From NCBI RefSeq assembly GCF_001556185.1, contig NZ_LSIJ01000029.1, positions 1 to 52,062 on the forward strand: a stretch of 52,062 nucleotides of DNA, in the 5' to 3' direction. This DNA is from Sphingomonas sp. CCH10-B3 (lineage in GTDB: Bacteria; Pseudomonadota; Alphaproteobacteria; Sphingomonadales; Sphingomonadaceae). Each line of letters opens with the position of its first letter. Within the stretch, counting starts at the first letter, position 1. The translations under genes were made by a program, and so were the position numbers. The notes under the pieces are model-generated. The model did not search any database and had not been told where the DNA came from. It saw only the letters and a list, made by a program, of their open reading frames with translations. Below, in pieces: positions 17,606 through 28,484 of this stretch.

Positions 17606-18976
17606 ATGGCAACGCTTTCCCCCGCACACCACCGCACGATCTGGCGCTGGCATTTCTATGTCGGCCTGTTGGTGGCCCCGGTAATGATCGTGCTGGCGGC
17701 GACCGGCGCGCTCTATCTGTTCGATCGCGAGATCGAGGGCTGGTGGAACGCGCGCTATTCGCAGATCAATCCTGCCGGGCGAGCCGCGCCGCTTGCCCGG
17801 CAGGAAGCGGCGGTGCGCGCCGCTTTTCCGGGCGCGTCGATCCGTCAGGTCCGGATTCCGCACGATGCGGGGGAAGCAAGCGAATGGGGGATCACGCTGG
17901 CGAGCGGGGCTGCGCGCAAGGCCTATGTCGATCCCTATCGCGTGCGGGTGACGGGCGTGGTCGATCCGGCGTATCAACCGCTCGACATGGCCCGGCGGCT
18001 GCATGCCGGGCTGATGCTCGAGCCCTGGGGGCGCTATCTCGTCGAGCTTGCCGCTTGCTGGACGCTCGCGATGATCGTCTCGGGGCTGGTCCTGTGGTGG
18101 CCGAGAACGTGGCAAATCGCCGGAGTTTTCGTGCCCCGGCTGAGCGCCAAGGGGCGGATTTTCTGGCGTGATCTGCACGCGGTGCCATCGGTGTTCGTGG
18201 CGCTGTTCCTCGGCTTTCTGGTGCTGAGCGGGCTGCCCTGGTCGGTATTTTGGGGCGATCAACTTTCCCGGATCGGCCAGAGCATCCCGTTCGTCGCGCC
18301 GTCGCCGAACTTCGGGGCGCCGGCACCACAGCCGGTGGCCGCGGTAGCGGCGCAGGCGCCGGTGGTCGATCCGCATGCCGAGCACCGGGCCGACGCGGGC
18401 ATCCCCTGGACGATCCGCCACAGCATGCCGCCTGCGGGGTCCGGTGGCCGCGCGGTGGGAATCGCCGAAGTCGAGGCGTTGCTGCCGATGCTCGATCAGT
18501 CGCGCTGGGGGCCGGGTATCCGCATCTTCTATCCGCGCGGCGCCGGCGATGTCTTCATGATCAACTACCTGCCCGACAAGGCCGAGGGGCAACGCACCCT
18601 CTATGTCGATCCGGGCAATGGCCGGGTGATCGGCGACGTCGGCTGGGCCGATTACAGCCCGGCGGCAAAGGCCATCGAATGGGGCGTGATGACGCACATG
18701 GGCCGCCAGTTCGGCCTCGCCAACCAGCTCGTCAATCTGGCGTTCTGCCTCGCGATCATCGGGGCGGTGATCGCGGGATTGGCGGCATGGTGGAAGCGTC
18801 GCGCGCCCGGCACGCTCGGCGTCCCGCCCCGGCAAGCGGGCGATCGGCTGCCCGGGCCGCTCATCGCCACGGGCCTAGTCATGGCGTTGCTGTTCCCGCT
18901 CGTCGGGGCGTCGCTGCTGGTGGTCGGCGTGATCGGCTTGACGCAGCGCGAGCGGTCGGTTCGCGCGGCGCGGTGA
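17606..18976 (+). CDS. PepSY-associated transmembrane protein
   Basis: A 456-residue inner-membrane protein with helices near residues 15-38 and in the 145-165, 195-215 and C-terminal regions, with soluble PepSY-like segments between. WRWHFYVGLLVAPVMIVLAATG at the start and RIFWRDLHAVPSV in the middle, with conserved His, are typical. Relatives are found beside TonB receptors and are thought to act as reductases or accessory parts in siderophore or metal release. The ATG at 17606 lies 14 bases after the receptor stop; a TTG overlapping that stop is an alternative. Confidence 0.86.
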   Translation: MATLSPAHHRTIWRWHFYVGLLVAPVMIVLAATGALYLFDREIEGWWNARYSQINPAGRAAPLARQEAAVRAAFPGASIRQVRIPHDAGEASEWGITLASGAARKAYVDPYRVRVTGVVDPAYQPLDMARRLHAGLMLEPWGRYLVELAACWTLAMIVSGLVLWWPRTWQIAGVFVPRLSAKGRIFWRDLHAVPSVFVALFLGFLVLSGLPWSVFWGDQLSRIGQSIPFVAPSPNFGAPAPQPVAAVAAQAPVVDPHAEHRADAGIPWTIRHSMPPAGSGGRAVGIAEVEALLPMLDQSRWGPGIRIFYPRGAGDVFMINYLPDKAEGQRTLYVDPGNGRVIGDVGWADYSPAAKAIEWGVMTHMGRQFGLANQLVNLAFCLAIIGAVIAGLAAWWKRRAPGTLGVPPRQAGDRLPGPLIATGLVMALLFPLVGASLLVVGVIGLTQRERSVRAAR

Positions 18977-19061
18977 CCGATCGGGCGGTGACTGGATTGG
19001 GTTCACAGGGCTTTGCCGTCATGGGACGGCAGCGCGGCCTTTGCAGCAAGGGAGAAAGACC

Positions 19062-19886
19062 GTGACGATTGACCGACGAATGCTGCTGGGCGGCATGGCA
19101 GGCGCAGCGGCGCTTTCCCCGTTCCTCGCGCTCGAACGCGCGGTCGCTGCCGTTGCGCAGGATGGCGCCGCGCATGCCGATTTGATGGCGATCCCGGGCA
19201 TGAAGATGCACGGCGATGAAAAGGTCGCGATGCTGCTCTATCCGGGGTTCACTGTGCTCGATCTCGTCGGCCCGCATTATTTCTTCGCGTGCATGATGGG
19301 AGCGACGGTGCATCTGGTGACGACCGGTACGCCGCATGCGGCCGTGCCTTCCGACCTCGGCCTTGCGATCCAGCCGACCGCGACGCTCGACAGCGTGCCC
19401 CGCAATCTCGACCTGCTGTTCGTCCCCGGGGGCACCACCGGCACGATCGCGGCAATGGACGACAAAAGGATCACCGGTTGGCTAGCGGATCGCGGCGCAC
19501 GCGCCAAGCTCGTCACCAGCGTCTGCACCGGCTCGATGCTGCTCGGCAAGGCGGGGCTGCTGAAGGGCAAGCGCGCGACTTCGCATTGGGTGACCCGGCC
19601 CTTGCTGACCCGGGTCGGCGCGACCCCTGTTGATGCCCGCGTGGTCACCGACTGCAGTGTCGTGACGGGCGCAGGCGTTTCCGCCGGGCTCGACTTCGCG
19701 CTTGCCATCGTCGCGCGGCTCCGCGGCGCGCCCTATGCGCAGGCGCTGATGCTGCAGGCCGAATATCACCCCGAGCCGCCGCTCGCTGGCGGGACGCTCG
19801 CCACGACACCACCGCCGATCGCCACCGCGATGGATGATATGTTCGCGGCGGTCCGGGAAGGATTTGCAAAGGCGGCGCGGGGTTAA
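19062..19886 (+). CDS. Exported DJ-1/PfpI family protein, isonitrile-hydratase-like
   Basis: A 274-residue protein starting at GTG after an AAGGGAGA ribosome-binding site. The N-terminus has a twin-arginine-like DRRMLLGG followed by a hydrophobic stretch, suggesting Tat export. The rest is a DJ-1/PfpI domain, with VAMLLYPGFTVLDLVGP near 50 and the nucleophile elbow TSVCTGSMLLGKAGLLKG, where Cys is the likely catalytic residue. The sequence resembles cyclohexyl-isocyanide hydratase. Its place next to PepSY and receptor genes may be accidental or linked to ligand processing. The substrate is unknown. Confidence 0.82.
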   Translation: MTIDRRMLLGGMAGAAALSPFLALERAVAAVAQDGAAHADLMAIPGMKMHGDEKVAMLLYPGFTVLDLVGPHYFFACMMGATVHLVTTGTPHAAVPSDLGLAIQPTATLDSVPRNLDLLFVPGGTTGTIAAMDDKRITGWLADRGARAKLVTSVCTGSMLLGKAGLLKGKRATSHWVTRPLLTRVGATPVDARVVTDCSVVTGAGVSAGLDFALAIVARLRGAPYAQALMLQAEYHPEPPLAGGTLATTPPPIATAMDDMFAAVREGFAKAARG

Positions 19887-20083
19887 GTTCCGAGAGCTAT
19901 CCCTGCAGGCCGTAGGCCCTAACCTGCCAGACCAGAGGCTGATTTTGGTATTGATGCTAAGTCGCCCTGATGACGGGTGATGAGACGCAAAGCCGTCACC
20001 TCCCCAACGCCCCCTCCACCCCGCCGCCAATCCGCGCTATAGCTCCCGCATCACCGCCATCCCTCCAGAAAGGGGCTCACCCC

Positions 20084-20512
20084 ATGAAAACGCTCTATAC
20101 TGCCGTTGCCACCGCGCATGGGGGCCGTCAGGGCCATGTCACCAGCGATGATGGCGTGCTCGATCTCGACACTGCGACGCCCAAGGCAATGGGTGGCCCC
20201 GGCGGCGCGGCGACCAATCCCGAACAGCTGTTCGCGGCGGGCTATGCGGCGTGTTTCCAGTCGGCGATGATGTTCGTCGCGCGCAGCCAGAAGCTCGACA
20301 TCGGCGATTCGACGGTTGAGGGGCATGTCTCGATCGGCCCCAACGACAATGGCGTGGGCTTTGGCCTTGCGGTCAAGCATGTCGTCACCCTGCCGACGCT
20401 CGATCAGGCGGCGGCCGAAAAGCTCGTCCATGACGCGCATCAGGTCTGCCCCTATTCGAACGCGACGCGCGGCAACATCGCGGTCGATTTCGAGGTGAAG
20501 GGCGGCGCCTGA
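20084..20512 (+). CDS. ohr: Organic hydroperoxide resistance protein
   Basis: A thiol peroxidase that reduces organic hydroperoxides using lipoylated partners. The catalytic residues are all in place: Arg15, Glu47, the peroxidatic Cys57 in YAACFQ and the resolving Cys122 in QVCPYSNATRGN. It is 142 residues long, the canonical length. An AAAGGGG ribosome-binding site lies before the ATG. No OhrR regulator gene is adjacent. Its stop overlaps the start of the DUF1272 gene by one base. Confidence 0.95.
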   Translation: MKTLYTAVATAHGGRQGHVTSDDGVLDLDTATPKAMGGPGGAATNPEQLFAAGYAACFQSAMMFVARSQKLDIGDSTVEGHVSIGPNDNGVGFGLAVKHVVTLPTLDQAAAEKLVHDAHQVCPYSNATRGNIAVDFEVKGGA

Positions 20513-20736
20513 TGCTCGAGATGCGCCCGGATTGCGAACGTTGCGGGGCCGATCTGCCCGCCGACGCGCCCGGCGCGTTCATCTGTTCGTTCGAGTGCAG
20601 CTTTTGCGCCGAATGCGCCGATGCGCTCGACGAGCGCTGCCCCAATTGCGGGGGTGAGTTGCTCGATCGCCCGACGCGCACGGGCAAGGCGCTGAAGCAA
20701 TATCCGGCGAGCAGTGCGCGCAAGTTCCAGTCGTGA
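20512..20736 (+). CDS. DUF1272 zinc-binding small protein
   Basis: A 74-residue protein with cysteine pairs CERCG, CSFECSFCAEC and CPNCGGEL that would hold two zinc ions in a RING-like or knuckle fold. This is the DUF1272 pattern. Function is unknown. It begins on the last base of the ohr stop codon (TGATG), so the two are translated together, which suggests a link to peroxide stress. Confidence 0.85.
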   Translation: MLEMRPDCERCGADLPADAPGAFICSFECSFCAECADALDERCPNCGGELLDRPTRTGKALKQYPASSARKFQS

Positions 20737-20746
20737 TCGCGAAACT

Positions 20747-21904
20747 GTGACGCCGCGCATCCTGATTATCGCCGGCTCGGATTCCGGCGGTGGTGCCGGC
20801 ATTCAAGCCGACATCAAGACGGTGACGATGCTCGGCGGCCACGCGATGACGGCGGTGACGGCGATCACCGCGCAGAATACGCTTGGGGTGCAGCTCGTTG
20901 CTCCGGTTTCGCCCGATGTGGTCGCCGAGCAAATGGCCTCGGTGCTCGACGACATTGGCGTGGACGCGATCAAGATCGGGATGTTGCCCAATGAGGAGGT
21001 CGTCCGGATTGTTGCTGGCGTGCTGCTGGCCTGGCGCGGGCCGCCCGAACGATGGCTTCCCGGCACGCGAATGCCAGTGCCGGTGGTGCTCGATCCGGTG
21101 CTCGTCGCGACCAGCGGTGACGCATTGGCCGACACCTCGGTGGCCAGGGCCATAGTAGGCAGGCTGATGCCGTTCGCCAGTCTGGTTACGCCCAACCATC
21201 ACGAAGCGCGTATTCTCTTCGATATCCCGGGCTTCACCGATCGCGGCGTACCGATCCTCTATAAGGGGGGCGATGCAGCCGGGGACGAGATCACTGATAC
21301 GCTTTTCGGGCTGGAAGGCGATAACATCGATTGGACGGCGAAGCGTATCGAAACCACCAGCACCCACGGCACCGGCTGCACGCTTGCCTCGGCGATCGCG
21401 ACCTACCTCGCTTATGGCTATCCACTGCAGGCCGCCGTGGCTCGTGCGCGCCAGTTCGTGCGGATCGCGCTCAAGGATGCGCCGGGATTCGGCGGCGGGC
21501 ATGGGCCGATGGGGCATCAGAAAGTGCGGCTCGATCTTGGCCCCGGCGTGCGGCTCAATCAGGTGACGGTGCCAATGGCGGCGGGGTCGGAGGCCTTCTA
21601 CCGCACGCTCGGCCTCACGCAGATCGTCGATACCGAGGACGGCCATTATGCCCGCTTCGAGGCTGCGGGCGGCGCGACACTCTCGGTCGAGCATGGCGCG
21701 GCGCCGACGATCTTCTTCGAATGCGAAGACCTCGATGCCGAAGTCGCGCGGTTGCTGGCGGCGGGCGTCGTGTTCGACCATCTGCCGACCGAGCAGGAAT
21801 GGCTGTGGCGCGAGGCGCGGCTCACCGATCCGGCGGGCAATGCGATCTGCCTCTATCAGGCCGACGAGAACAGGCGGTTCCCGCCGTGGCGGCTGGCGAG
21901 GTGA
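20747..21904 (+). CDS. thiD: ThiD-VOC fusion: HMP/HMP-P kinase with C-terminal glyoxalase-like domain
   Basis: Residues about 1-262 are a ThiD kinase, which phosphorylates hydroxymethylpyrimidine and its monophosphate in thiamine synthesis. They show the start RILIIAGSDSGGGAGIQADI, LDPVLVATSG, LVTPNHHEA and the anion-hole THGTGCTLASAI. Residues about 265-385 continue without a break into a vicinal-oxygen-chelate fold: VTVPMAAGSEAFYRTLGL, DTEDGHYARFEAAGGATLSVEH and LTDPAGNAICLYQ. The total of 385 residues is too long for ThiD alone (about 265). The GTG at 20747 is preferred to an upstream GTG inside the DUF1272 gene. Its stop overlaps the rnhB start (GTGA). Confidence 0.88.
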   Translation: MTPRILIIAGSDSGGGAGIQADIKTVTMLGGHAMTAVTAITAQNTLGVQLVAPVSPDVVAEQMASVLDDIGVDAIKIGMLPNEEVVRIVAGVLLAWRGPPERWLPGTRMPVPVVLDPVLVATSGDALADTSVARAIVGRLMPFASLVTPNHHEARILFDIPGFTDRGVPILYKGGDAAGDEITDTLFGLEGDNIDWTAKRIETTSTHGTGCTLASAIATYLAYGYPLQAAVARARQFVRIALKDAPGFGGGHGPMGHQKVRLDLGPGVRLNQVTVPMAAGSEAFYRTLGLTQIVDTEDGHYARFEAAGGATLSVEHGAAPTIFFECEDLDAEVARLLAAGVVFDHLPTEQEWLWREARLTDPAGNAICLYQADENRRFPPWRLAR

Positions 21905-22473
21905 TCGCAGGCGTCGACGAAGCCGGGCGCGGGCCGCTCGCGGGGCCCGTGGTAGCGGCGGCAGTCGTGCTGTGCCCTGACGGCATCGTGGGGCTGGCGG
22001 ACAGCAAGAAGCTCACCGCCCTCCAGCGCGAACGGCTGGCCGAAGCGATCCGGCGCCACTGCCACGTCGGCGTCGGCATCGCGAGCGTCGAGGAAATCGA
22101 CGAACTCAACATCCTCTGGGCGACGATGCTGGCAATGGAGCGCGCGGTCGCCGCGCTGACGGTCGACATCCGCGAGGTGCTGGTCGACGGCAATCGCTGC
22201 CCCAACTGGCACTGGCCTGCCCGTGCGATCATCGGCGGCGATGCGACCGAGCCGTGCATCTCCGCCGCCTCGATCATCGCCAAGACCACGCGCGACGCGA
22301 TGATGATCGAGGCCGACCGCACGCACCCCGGCTATGGCTGGGCCTCGAACAAGGGCTATGGCGCGGCGGTGCACCTGGCGGCGCTCGAAACGCTGGGCCC
22401 CACGCCGCTGCACCGGCGAAGCTTTGCGCCGGTCGCGCGCTGTATGGAAAAATCGCAAGCCCGTTGCGGGTGA
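21901..22473 (+). CDS. rnhB: Ribonuclease HII
   Basis: Cleaves RNA in RNA-DNA hybrids, including single misincorporated ribonucleotides. The start MIAGVDEAGRGPLAGP carries the catalytic Asp-Glu pair, DSKKLTALQRERL follows, then VLVDGNRCP and ISAASIIAKTTRD with the later acidic residues and PGYGWASNKGYG. The length of 190 residues is normal. It starts at a GTG overlapping the ThiD-VOC stop by four bases. It lies just before ccrM, an order common in alphaproteobacteria. Confidence 0.95.
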   Translation: MIAGVDEAGRGPLAGPVVAAAVVLCPDGIVGLADSKKLTALQRERLAEAIRRHCHVGVGIASVEEIDELNILWATMLAMERAVAALTVDIREVLVDGNRCPNWHWPARAIIGGDATEPCISAASIIAKTTRDAMMIEADRTHPGYGWASNKGYGAAVHLAALETLGPTPLHRRSFAPVARCMEKSQARCG

Positions 22474-22514
22474 GTCTTCCGCGCCACACCGCAGCTAATA
22501 GCGGCTGTGGATAA

Positions 22515-23774
<1,260 letters not shown>

Positions 23775-23797
23775 CGGTCAAGCAAGACGAGGCTTCG

Positions 23798-24858
23798 ATG
23801 GCATCGCTCCACCTCCGCCCCGTCCAGTTCGTCGATTCGCCCATTGGCCGCGATGGCGAAGTCGCGCGGCTCGCGGGCGGCATGCAGTGGTTCGCCGCCT
23901 ATGAGGTAATCGAGGGCGGGGCCAAGCGCACTGTCGCCATCGCCGAGTTCGAAGCCACCCTCGCGCGCGACAACGAACGCGCCGCCGCGCTCCATACCGC
24001 GATCACCGCGCCGCGCGCGCCAATCACGCTTGGCGATCGCGTGCTGCGCTTCGACCAGCCGCATGTCGTCGGCATCCTCAACGTGACGCCGGACAGCTTC
24101 TCCGACGGCGGCAAGCTCGAGGATGACCCGCAGGCCGCGGCAGAAGCCGGGTTCGACATGATCGCCAGGGGCGCGGCGCTGATCGACCTTGGCGGTGAAT
24201 CGACCCGCCCCGGCGCGCCGCTGGTCTGGGAAGGCGACGAGATCAAGCGCATTGCCCCGGTCGTCGATCGGCTCGCGCGCACCGCGCCGGTCTCGATCGA
24301 CACGCGCAAGGCGGCGGTGATGGAGGCCGCGCTCGCGGGTGGGGCGGCGATGGTCAACGACGTGTCGGCGCTATTGTGGGACAGCCGCTCGGCCGAAGTG
24401 GTGGCCGGGGCCGGGGTGCCGGTGGTGCTGATGCACTCGCCTGATCCGGCGAAGGGACCGCACGGCGGGAAGGGCTATGATAATCCGCTGATCGAGACCT
24501 TCGACTGGCTCGAAGCGCGCATCGCCGCAGCGGTCGCGGCGGGCATCGACCGGGCGAAGATCATCGTCGATCCCGGCATCGGCTTCGGCAAGGCGCTTAC
24601 CGACAACCTCGCGCTGCTCAACGGTCTGGCGCTGTTCCACGGGCTCGGCTGTCCGATCATGCTCGGCGCCAGCCGCAAGCGCATCATCGGCGCGCTGTCG
24701 GGCGAGGCACCGGTCAGCGAGCGGCTCGGCGGCAGCCTCGCGCTCGCGCTGAAAGGCGCCGAGGCAGGGGTGCAGTTGCTGCGCGTGCATGACGTCTCGG
24801 AAACGGTGCAGGCCGTGCGCGTGTGGCGCGGGATGCGCGATGCAGCGCTGGTGGGACG

Positions 24859-24862
<4 letters not shown>
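23798..24862 (+). CDS. folP: Dihydropteroate synthase
   Basis: Joins p-aminobenzoate to the pterin pyrophosphate to make dihydropteroate in folate synthesis; it is the sulfonamide target. The hallmark VVGILNVTPDSFSDGG begins near residue 89, DLGGESTRPGA near 130, VSIDTRKAAV near 165 and the late GASRKR near 287. At 354 residues it carries about 70 extra N-terminal residues compared with the E. coli enzyme. It lies 23 bases downstream of ccrM. Its stop overlaps the stop of the convergent regulator gene. Confidence 0.93.
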
Positions 24863-26280
<1,418 letters not shown>

Positions 26281-26416
26281 GGCACCTGTCTCATCCCCAT
26301 TCAGCGGGTAACCTTAATGCCCGGGAGTAAAGGCGGCCTTAAACCGCGCGGGGCTTGAGGAGTCGGGGAGGCGCGGTTAAGGGTCGAGACATAAACATGA
26401 CCGAACGGAGGGGCTG

Positions 26417-26542
26417 ATGACCGGCAACGGCAATATCGATTCGCACCGTGCGACCTATAATTTTGTGGTGGGGTTGCTGAAATATGGCGCGGCCGCGTCG
26501 GCGGTGCTGACGTTCTTCGTCATCCTGCTGATCAAGCGCTAG
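26417..26542 (+). CDS. aa3-type cytochrome c oxidase subunit IV (small, PF07835-like)
   Basis: A 41-residue protein that opens with a soluble part containing HRATYNFVVGLLKYG and continues into one transmembrane helix (about residues 23-39) ending in KR. The HxxTYxxF...LLKxG layout is that of the bacterial aa3-type oxidase subunit IV family. GGAGGGG lies six bases before the ATG. It sits eight bases before the transhydrogenase alpha gene rather than in an oxidase operon, an arrangement I recall from other sphingomonads. It may bind the oxidase or another respiratory complex. Confidence 0.75.
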   Translation: MTGNGNIDSHRATYNFVVGLLKYGAAASAVLTFFVILLIKR

Positions 26543-26549
26543 CCTGCGC

Positions 26550-27671
26550 ATGAAGATCGCGGTCCTGAAGGAGCAGCAGGCGGGCGAGCGGCGCGTGGCG
26601 GCAACGCCCGAGACGGTCAAGAAATTCGTCGGTCTTGGCGCCAGTGTCGCGGTCGAGGCGGGCGCGGGCGAGCAGGCCGCGATCAGCGACGCGCAGTTCG
26701 CCGAAGCGGGGGCGACGGTCGCCGATCGCGCCGCGACGGTCGCGGGCGCCGACATCCTGCTTGGCGTGCAGGGTCCCGATCCGGCGAGCCTGAGCGGCGC
26801 TGCGCCCGGCGCTTGGATCGTCGCCAGCCTTAATCCCTTCGTCGAGCGCGCGCGCGTCGATGCTTATGCCGCTGCGGGCTTCGAAGCGCTGGCGATGGAA
26901 TTCATGCCGCGCATCACTCGCGCGCAGTCGATGGACATATTGTCGAGCCAGGCGAACCTTGCCGGTTACAAGGCGGTGCTCGATGCCGCCGCCGAATATG
27001 GCCGGGCTTTCCCGATGATGATGACGGCGGCGGGCACGGTGTCGGCCGCGCGGGTGTTCGTGATGGGGGTCGGCGTCGCGGGGCTTCAGGCAATCGCGAC
27101 GGCGCGGCGGCTCGGCGCGCAGGTATCGGCCACCGACGTGCGATCGGCGACCAAGGAGCAGATTCTGTCGCTGGGTGCGAAGCCGATCTTCGTCGAGAAT
27201 GTGAAAGGCATCGAGGGCGAGGGATCGGGCGGCTATGCGACCGAGATGAGCCCCGAATATCAGGCAGCGCAGGCCGAGCTGGTATCGTCGCACATCGCCA
27301 AGCAGGACATCGTCATCACCACTGCGCTGATCCCCGGCCGCCCGGCGCCGCGGCTGATCAGCGATGCGCAGATCGCGACGATGCGGCCGGGCAGCGTGAT
27401 CGTCGACCTGGCGGTAGAAAGCGGCGGCAACGTCGAGGGGTCGGTGGCGGGCGACGTGGTCGAGGTCCACGGCGTGAAGCTGGTCGGTCACCGAAATGTC
27501 GCCAGCCGCCTGCCCGCCGACGCCTCGGCGCTGTTCGCGCGCAACCTGTTCAACTTTCTCTCGACCTTCTGGGACAAGGAAGCGGGCAAGCCCGTGCTCG
27601 ACGAAGAAATCGGCAACGCCGTGCGGCTGACGCAAGGCGGCAAGGTTGTGAGCGAGAGGTTGCTGGCGTGA
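26550..27671 (+). CDS. pntAA: NAD(P) transhydrogenase, alpha-1 (NAD-binding) subunit
   Basis: The cytosolic NAD(H)-binding domain I of the proton-translocating transhydrogenase, which uses the proton gradient to drive NADPH formation from NADH. The 373 residues show MKIAVLKEQQAGERRVAATP at the start, the Rossmann region MGVGVAGLQAIATARRLGAQVSATD and the mobile-loop region EMSPEYQAAQ. In the three-gene type found here, alpha is split into this soluble subunit and a small membrane subunit. A repeat-flanked DUF559 gene separates it from that next subunit. Confidence 0.95.
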   Translation: MKIAVLKEQQAGERRVAATPETVKKFVGLGASVAVEAGAGEQAAISDAQFAEAGATVADRAATVAGADILLGVQGPDPASLSGAAPGAWIVASLNPFVERARVDAYAAAGFEALAMEFMPRITRAQSMDILSSQANLAGYKAVLDAAAEYGRAFPMMMTAAGTVSAARVFVMGVGVAGLQAIATARRLGAQVSATDVRSATKEQILSLGAKPIFVENVKGIEGEGSGGYATEMSPEYQAAQAELVSSHIAKQDIVITTALIPGRPAPRLISDAQIATMRPGSVIVDLAVESGGNVEGSVAGDVVEVHGVKLVGHRNVASRLPADASALFARNLFNFLSTFWDKEAGKPVLDEEIGNAVRLTQGGKVVSERLLA

Positions 27672-27690
27672 CGCTGTCGGTTGTCCTGCC

Positions 27691-27745
27691 AATCCTCCCC
27701 CGCTGGGGGAGGTGGCAGCGCGAAGCGCTGACGGTGGGGGCGTAG
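27691..27745. repeat. Left arm of a long inverted repeat (palindromic element family A)
   Basis: About 50 bases beginning ATCCTCCCCCGCTGGGGGAG and ending near GACGGTGGGGG. It holds an internal hairpin of its own (CCTCCCCC/GGGGGAGG). Its reverse complement is at 28095-28148 with only two or so mismatches. The end of the arm also supplies the G-rich ribosome-binding region of the DUF559 gene. Confidence 0.85.
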
Positions 27746-27746
27746 C

Positions 27747-28163
27747 GTGGAAGATCACACGCCCGAAGCGCTCGCAGCAGCCCGTCGCCTCCGTAGGACC
27801 ATGTCCCTCCCGGAAGTTCTGCTGTGGAATCATCTTCGTGGCAAACCGCTGGGCCTGAAGTTCCGCAAACAACACCCGGTCGGCGATTTTGTCGTCGACT
27901 TCTATTGTGCAGAAAAGCGCCTCGCGGTCGAGATTGACGGTATCGCCCATGATCTGGGCGATCGCCCCGCACGCGATGATCGTCGCGAAGCGTGGCTGCA
28001 TGCACAAAAAATCGATGTCCTGAGATTGTCCGCTGTCGATGTCCTCAATGACGTGGCAGGCGCAGCCGACGCGATTGTTCGCCACTGCGCCACTGTTCCC
28101 CCACCGTCAGCGCTACGCGCTGCCACCTCCCCCAGTGGGGGAGGATTTCATCAGGTGTCTTGA
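27747..28163 (+). CDS. DUF559 domain protein, Vsr/restriction-like nuclease fold
   Basis: A 138-residue protein starting at GTG directly after the left repeat arm. Core motifs are MSLPEVLLWNHLRG, LKFRKQHPVGDFVVDFYC and LAVEIDGIAHD, the PD-(D/E)XK-like pattern of DUF559, related to very-short-patch endonucleases. The Asp and Glu of DFYC and VEIDG would be the metal ligands. The last 25 residues or so are encoded inside the right repeat arm and are probably not part of the domain. It sits alone between two inverted arms inside the pnt operon and is unrelated to transhydrogenase. Confidence 0.85.
   Translation: MEDHTPEALAAARRLRRTMSLPEVLLWNHLRGKPLGLKFRKQHPVGDFVVDFYCAEKRLAVEIDGIAHDLGDRPARDDRREAWLHAQKIDVLRLSAVDVLNDVAGAADAIVRHCATVPPPSALRAATSPSGGGFHQVS
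28095..28148. repeat. Right arm of the inverted repeat (family A)
   Basis: Reverse complement of 27691-27745, about 50 bases with two apparent mismatches. It encodes the tail of the DUF559 protein and ends 18 bases before the pntAB start. Confidence 0.85.
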
Positions 28164-28166
28164 CCG

Positions 28167-28484
28167 ATGGACTTCATCTCAACCCTTTCGATTTTCGTCA
28201 TGGCGTGTTTCGTCGGCTATTACGTCGTCTGGTCGGTGACGCCGGCGCTGCACACGCCGCTGATGGCCGTCACCAATGCAATTTCGTCGGTGATCATCGT
28301 TGGCGCGCTGATCGCGAGTGCGGCGGCCGGCATCGGCAGCGGCGGGGCAACCTCAAAATGGCTGGGGCTGCTCGCGGTCGTCCTGGCGAGCGTCAACATC
28401 TTCGGCGGCTTTGCCGTCACCCAGCGCATGCTGGCGATGTACAAGAAGAAGGACAAGCCGGCCGCGGCTGCGACTAAACATTGA
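28167..28484 (+). CDS. pntAB: NAD(P) transhydrogenase, alpha-2 (membrane) subunit
   Basis: A 105-residue membrane subunit with about three to four helices that forms the alpha-side part of the proton channel (domain II). It starts [20 protein letters not shown], has the [15 protein letters not shown] segment typical of the subunit and ends in a Lys/Ala-rich cytosolic tail. It lies between pntAA and pntB, though the DUF559 gene now separates it from pntAA. Its ribosome-binding region follows the right repeat arm closely. Confidence 0.93.
   Translation: MDFISTLSIFVMACFVGYYVVWSVTPALHTPLMAVTNAISSVIIVGALIASAAAGIGSGGATSKWLGLLAVVLASVNIFGGFAVTQRMLAMYKKKDKPAAAATKH

Noticed and set aside
17507..18835. 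Minus-strand frame of 442 codons
   Set aside because: Antisense to the PepSY gene; composition is typical of a shadow frame.
26337..26383. Inverted repeat AACCGCG / CGCGGTT upstream of the sigma-54 activator
   Set aside because: Arms of only 7 bp separated by 23 bases in high-GC DNA; could be an operator, but the evidence is too weak to list as a feature.
27747..28163. DUF559 gene as part of a restriction-modification system with ccrM
   Set aside because: It lies 4 kb away from ccrM in another operon; ccrM is a well-known orphan enzyme and DUF559 lacks a partner methylase here.
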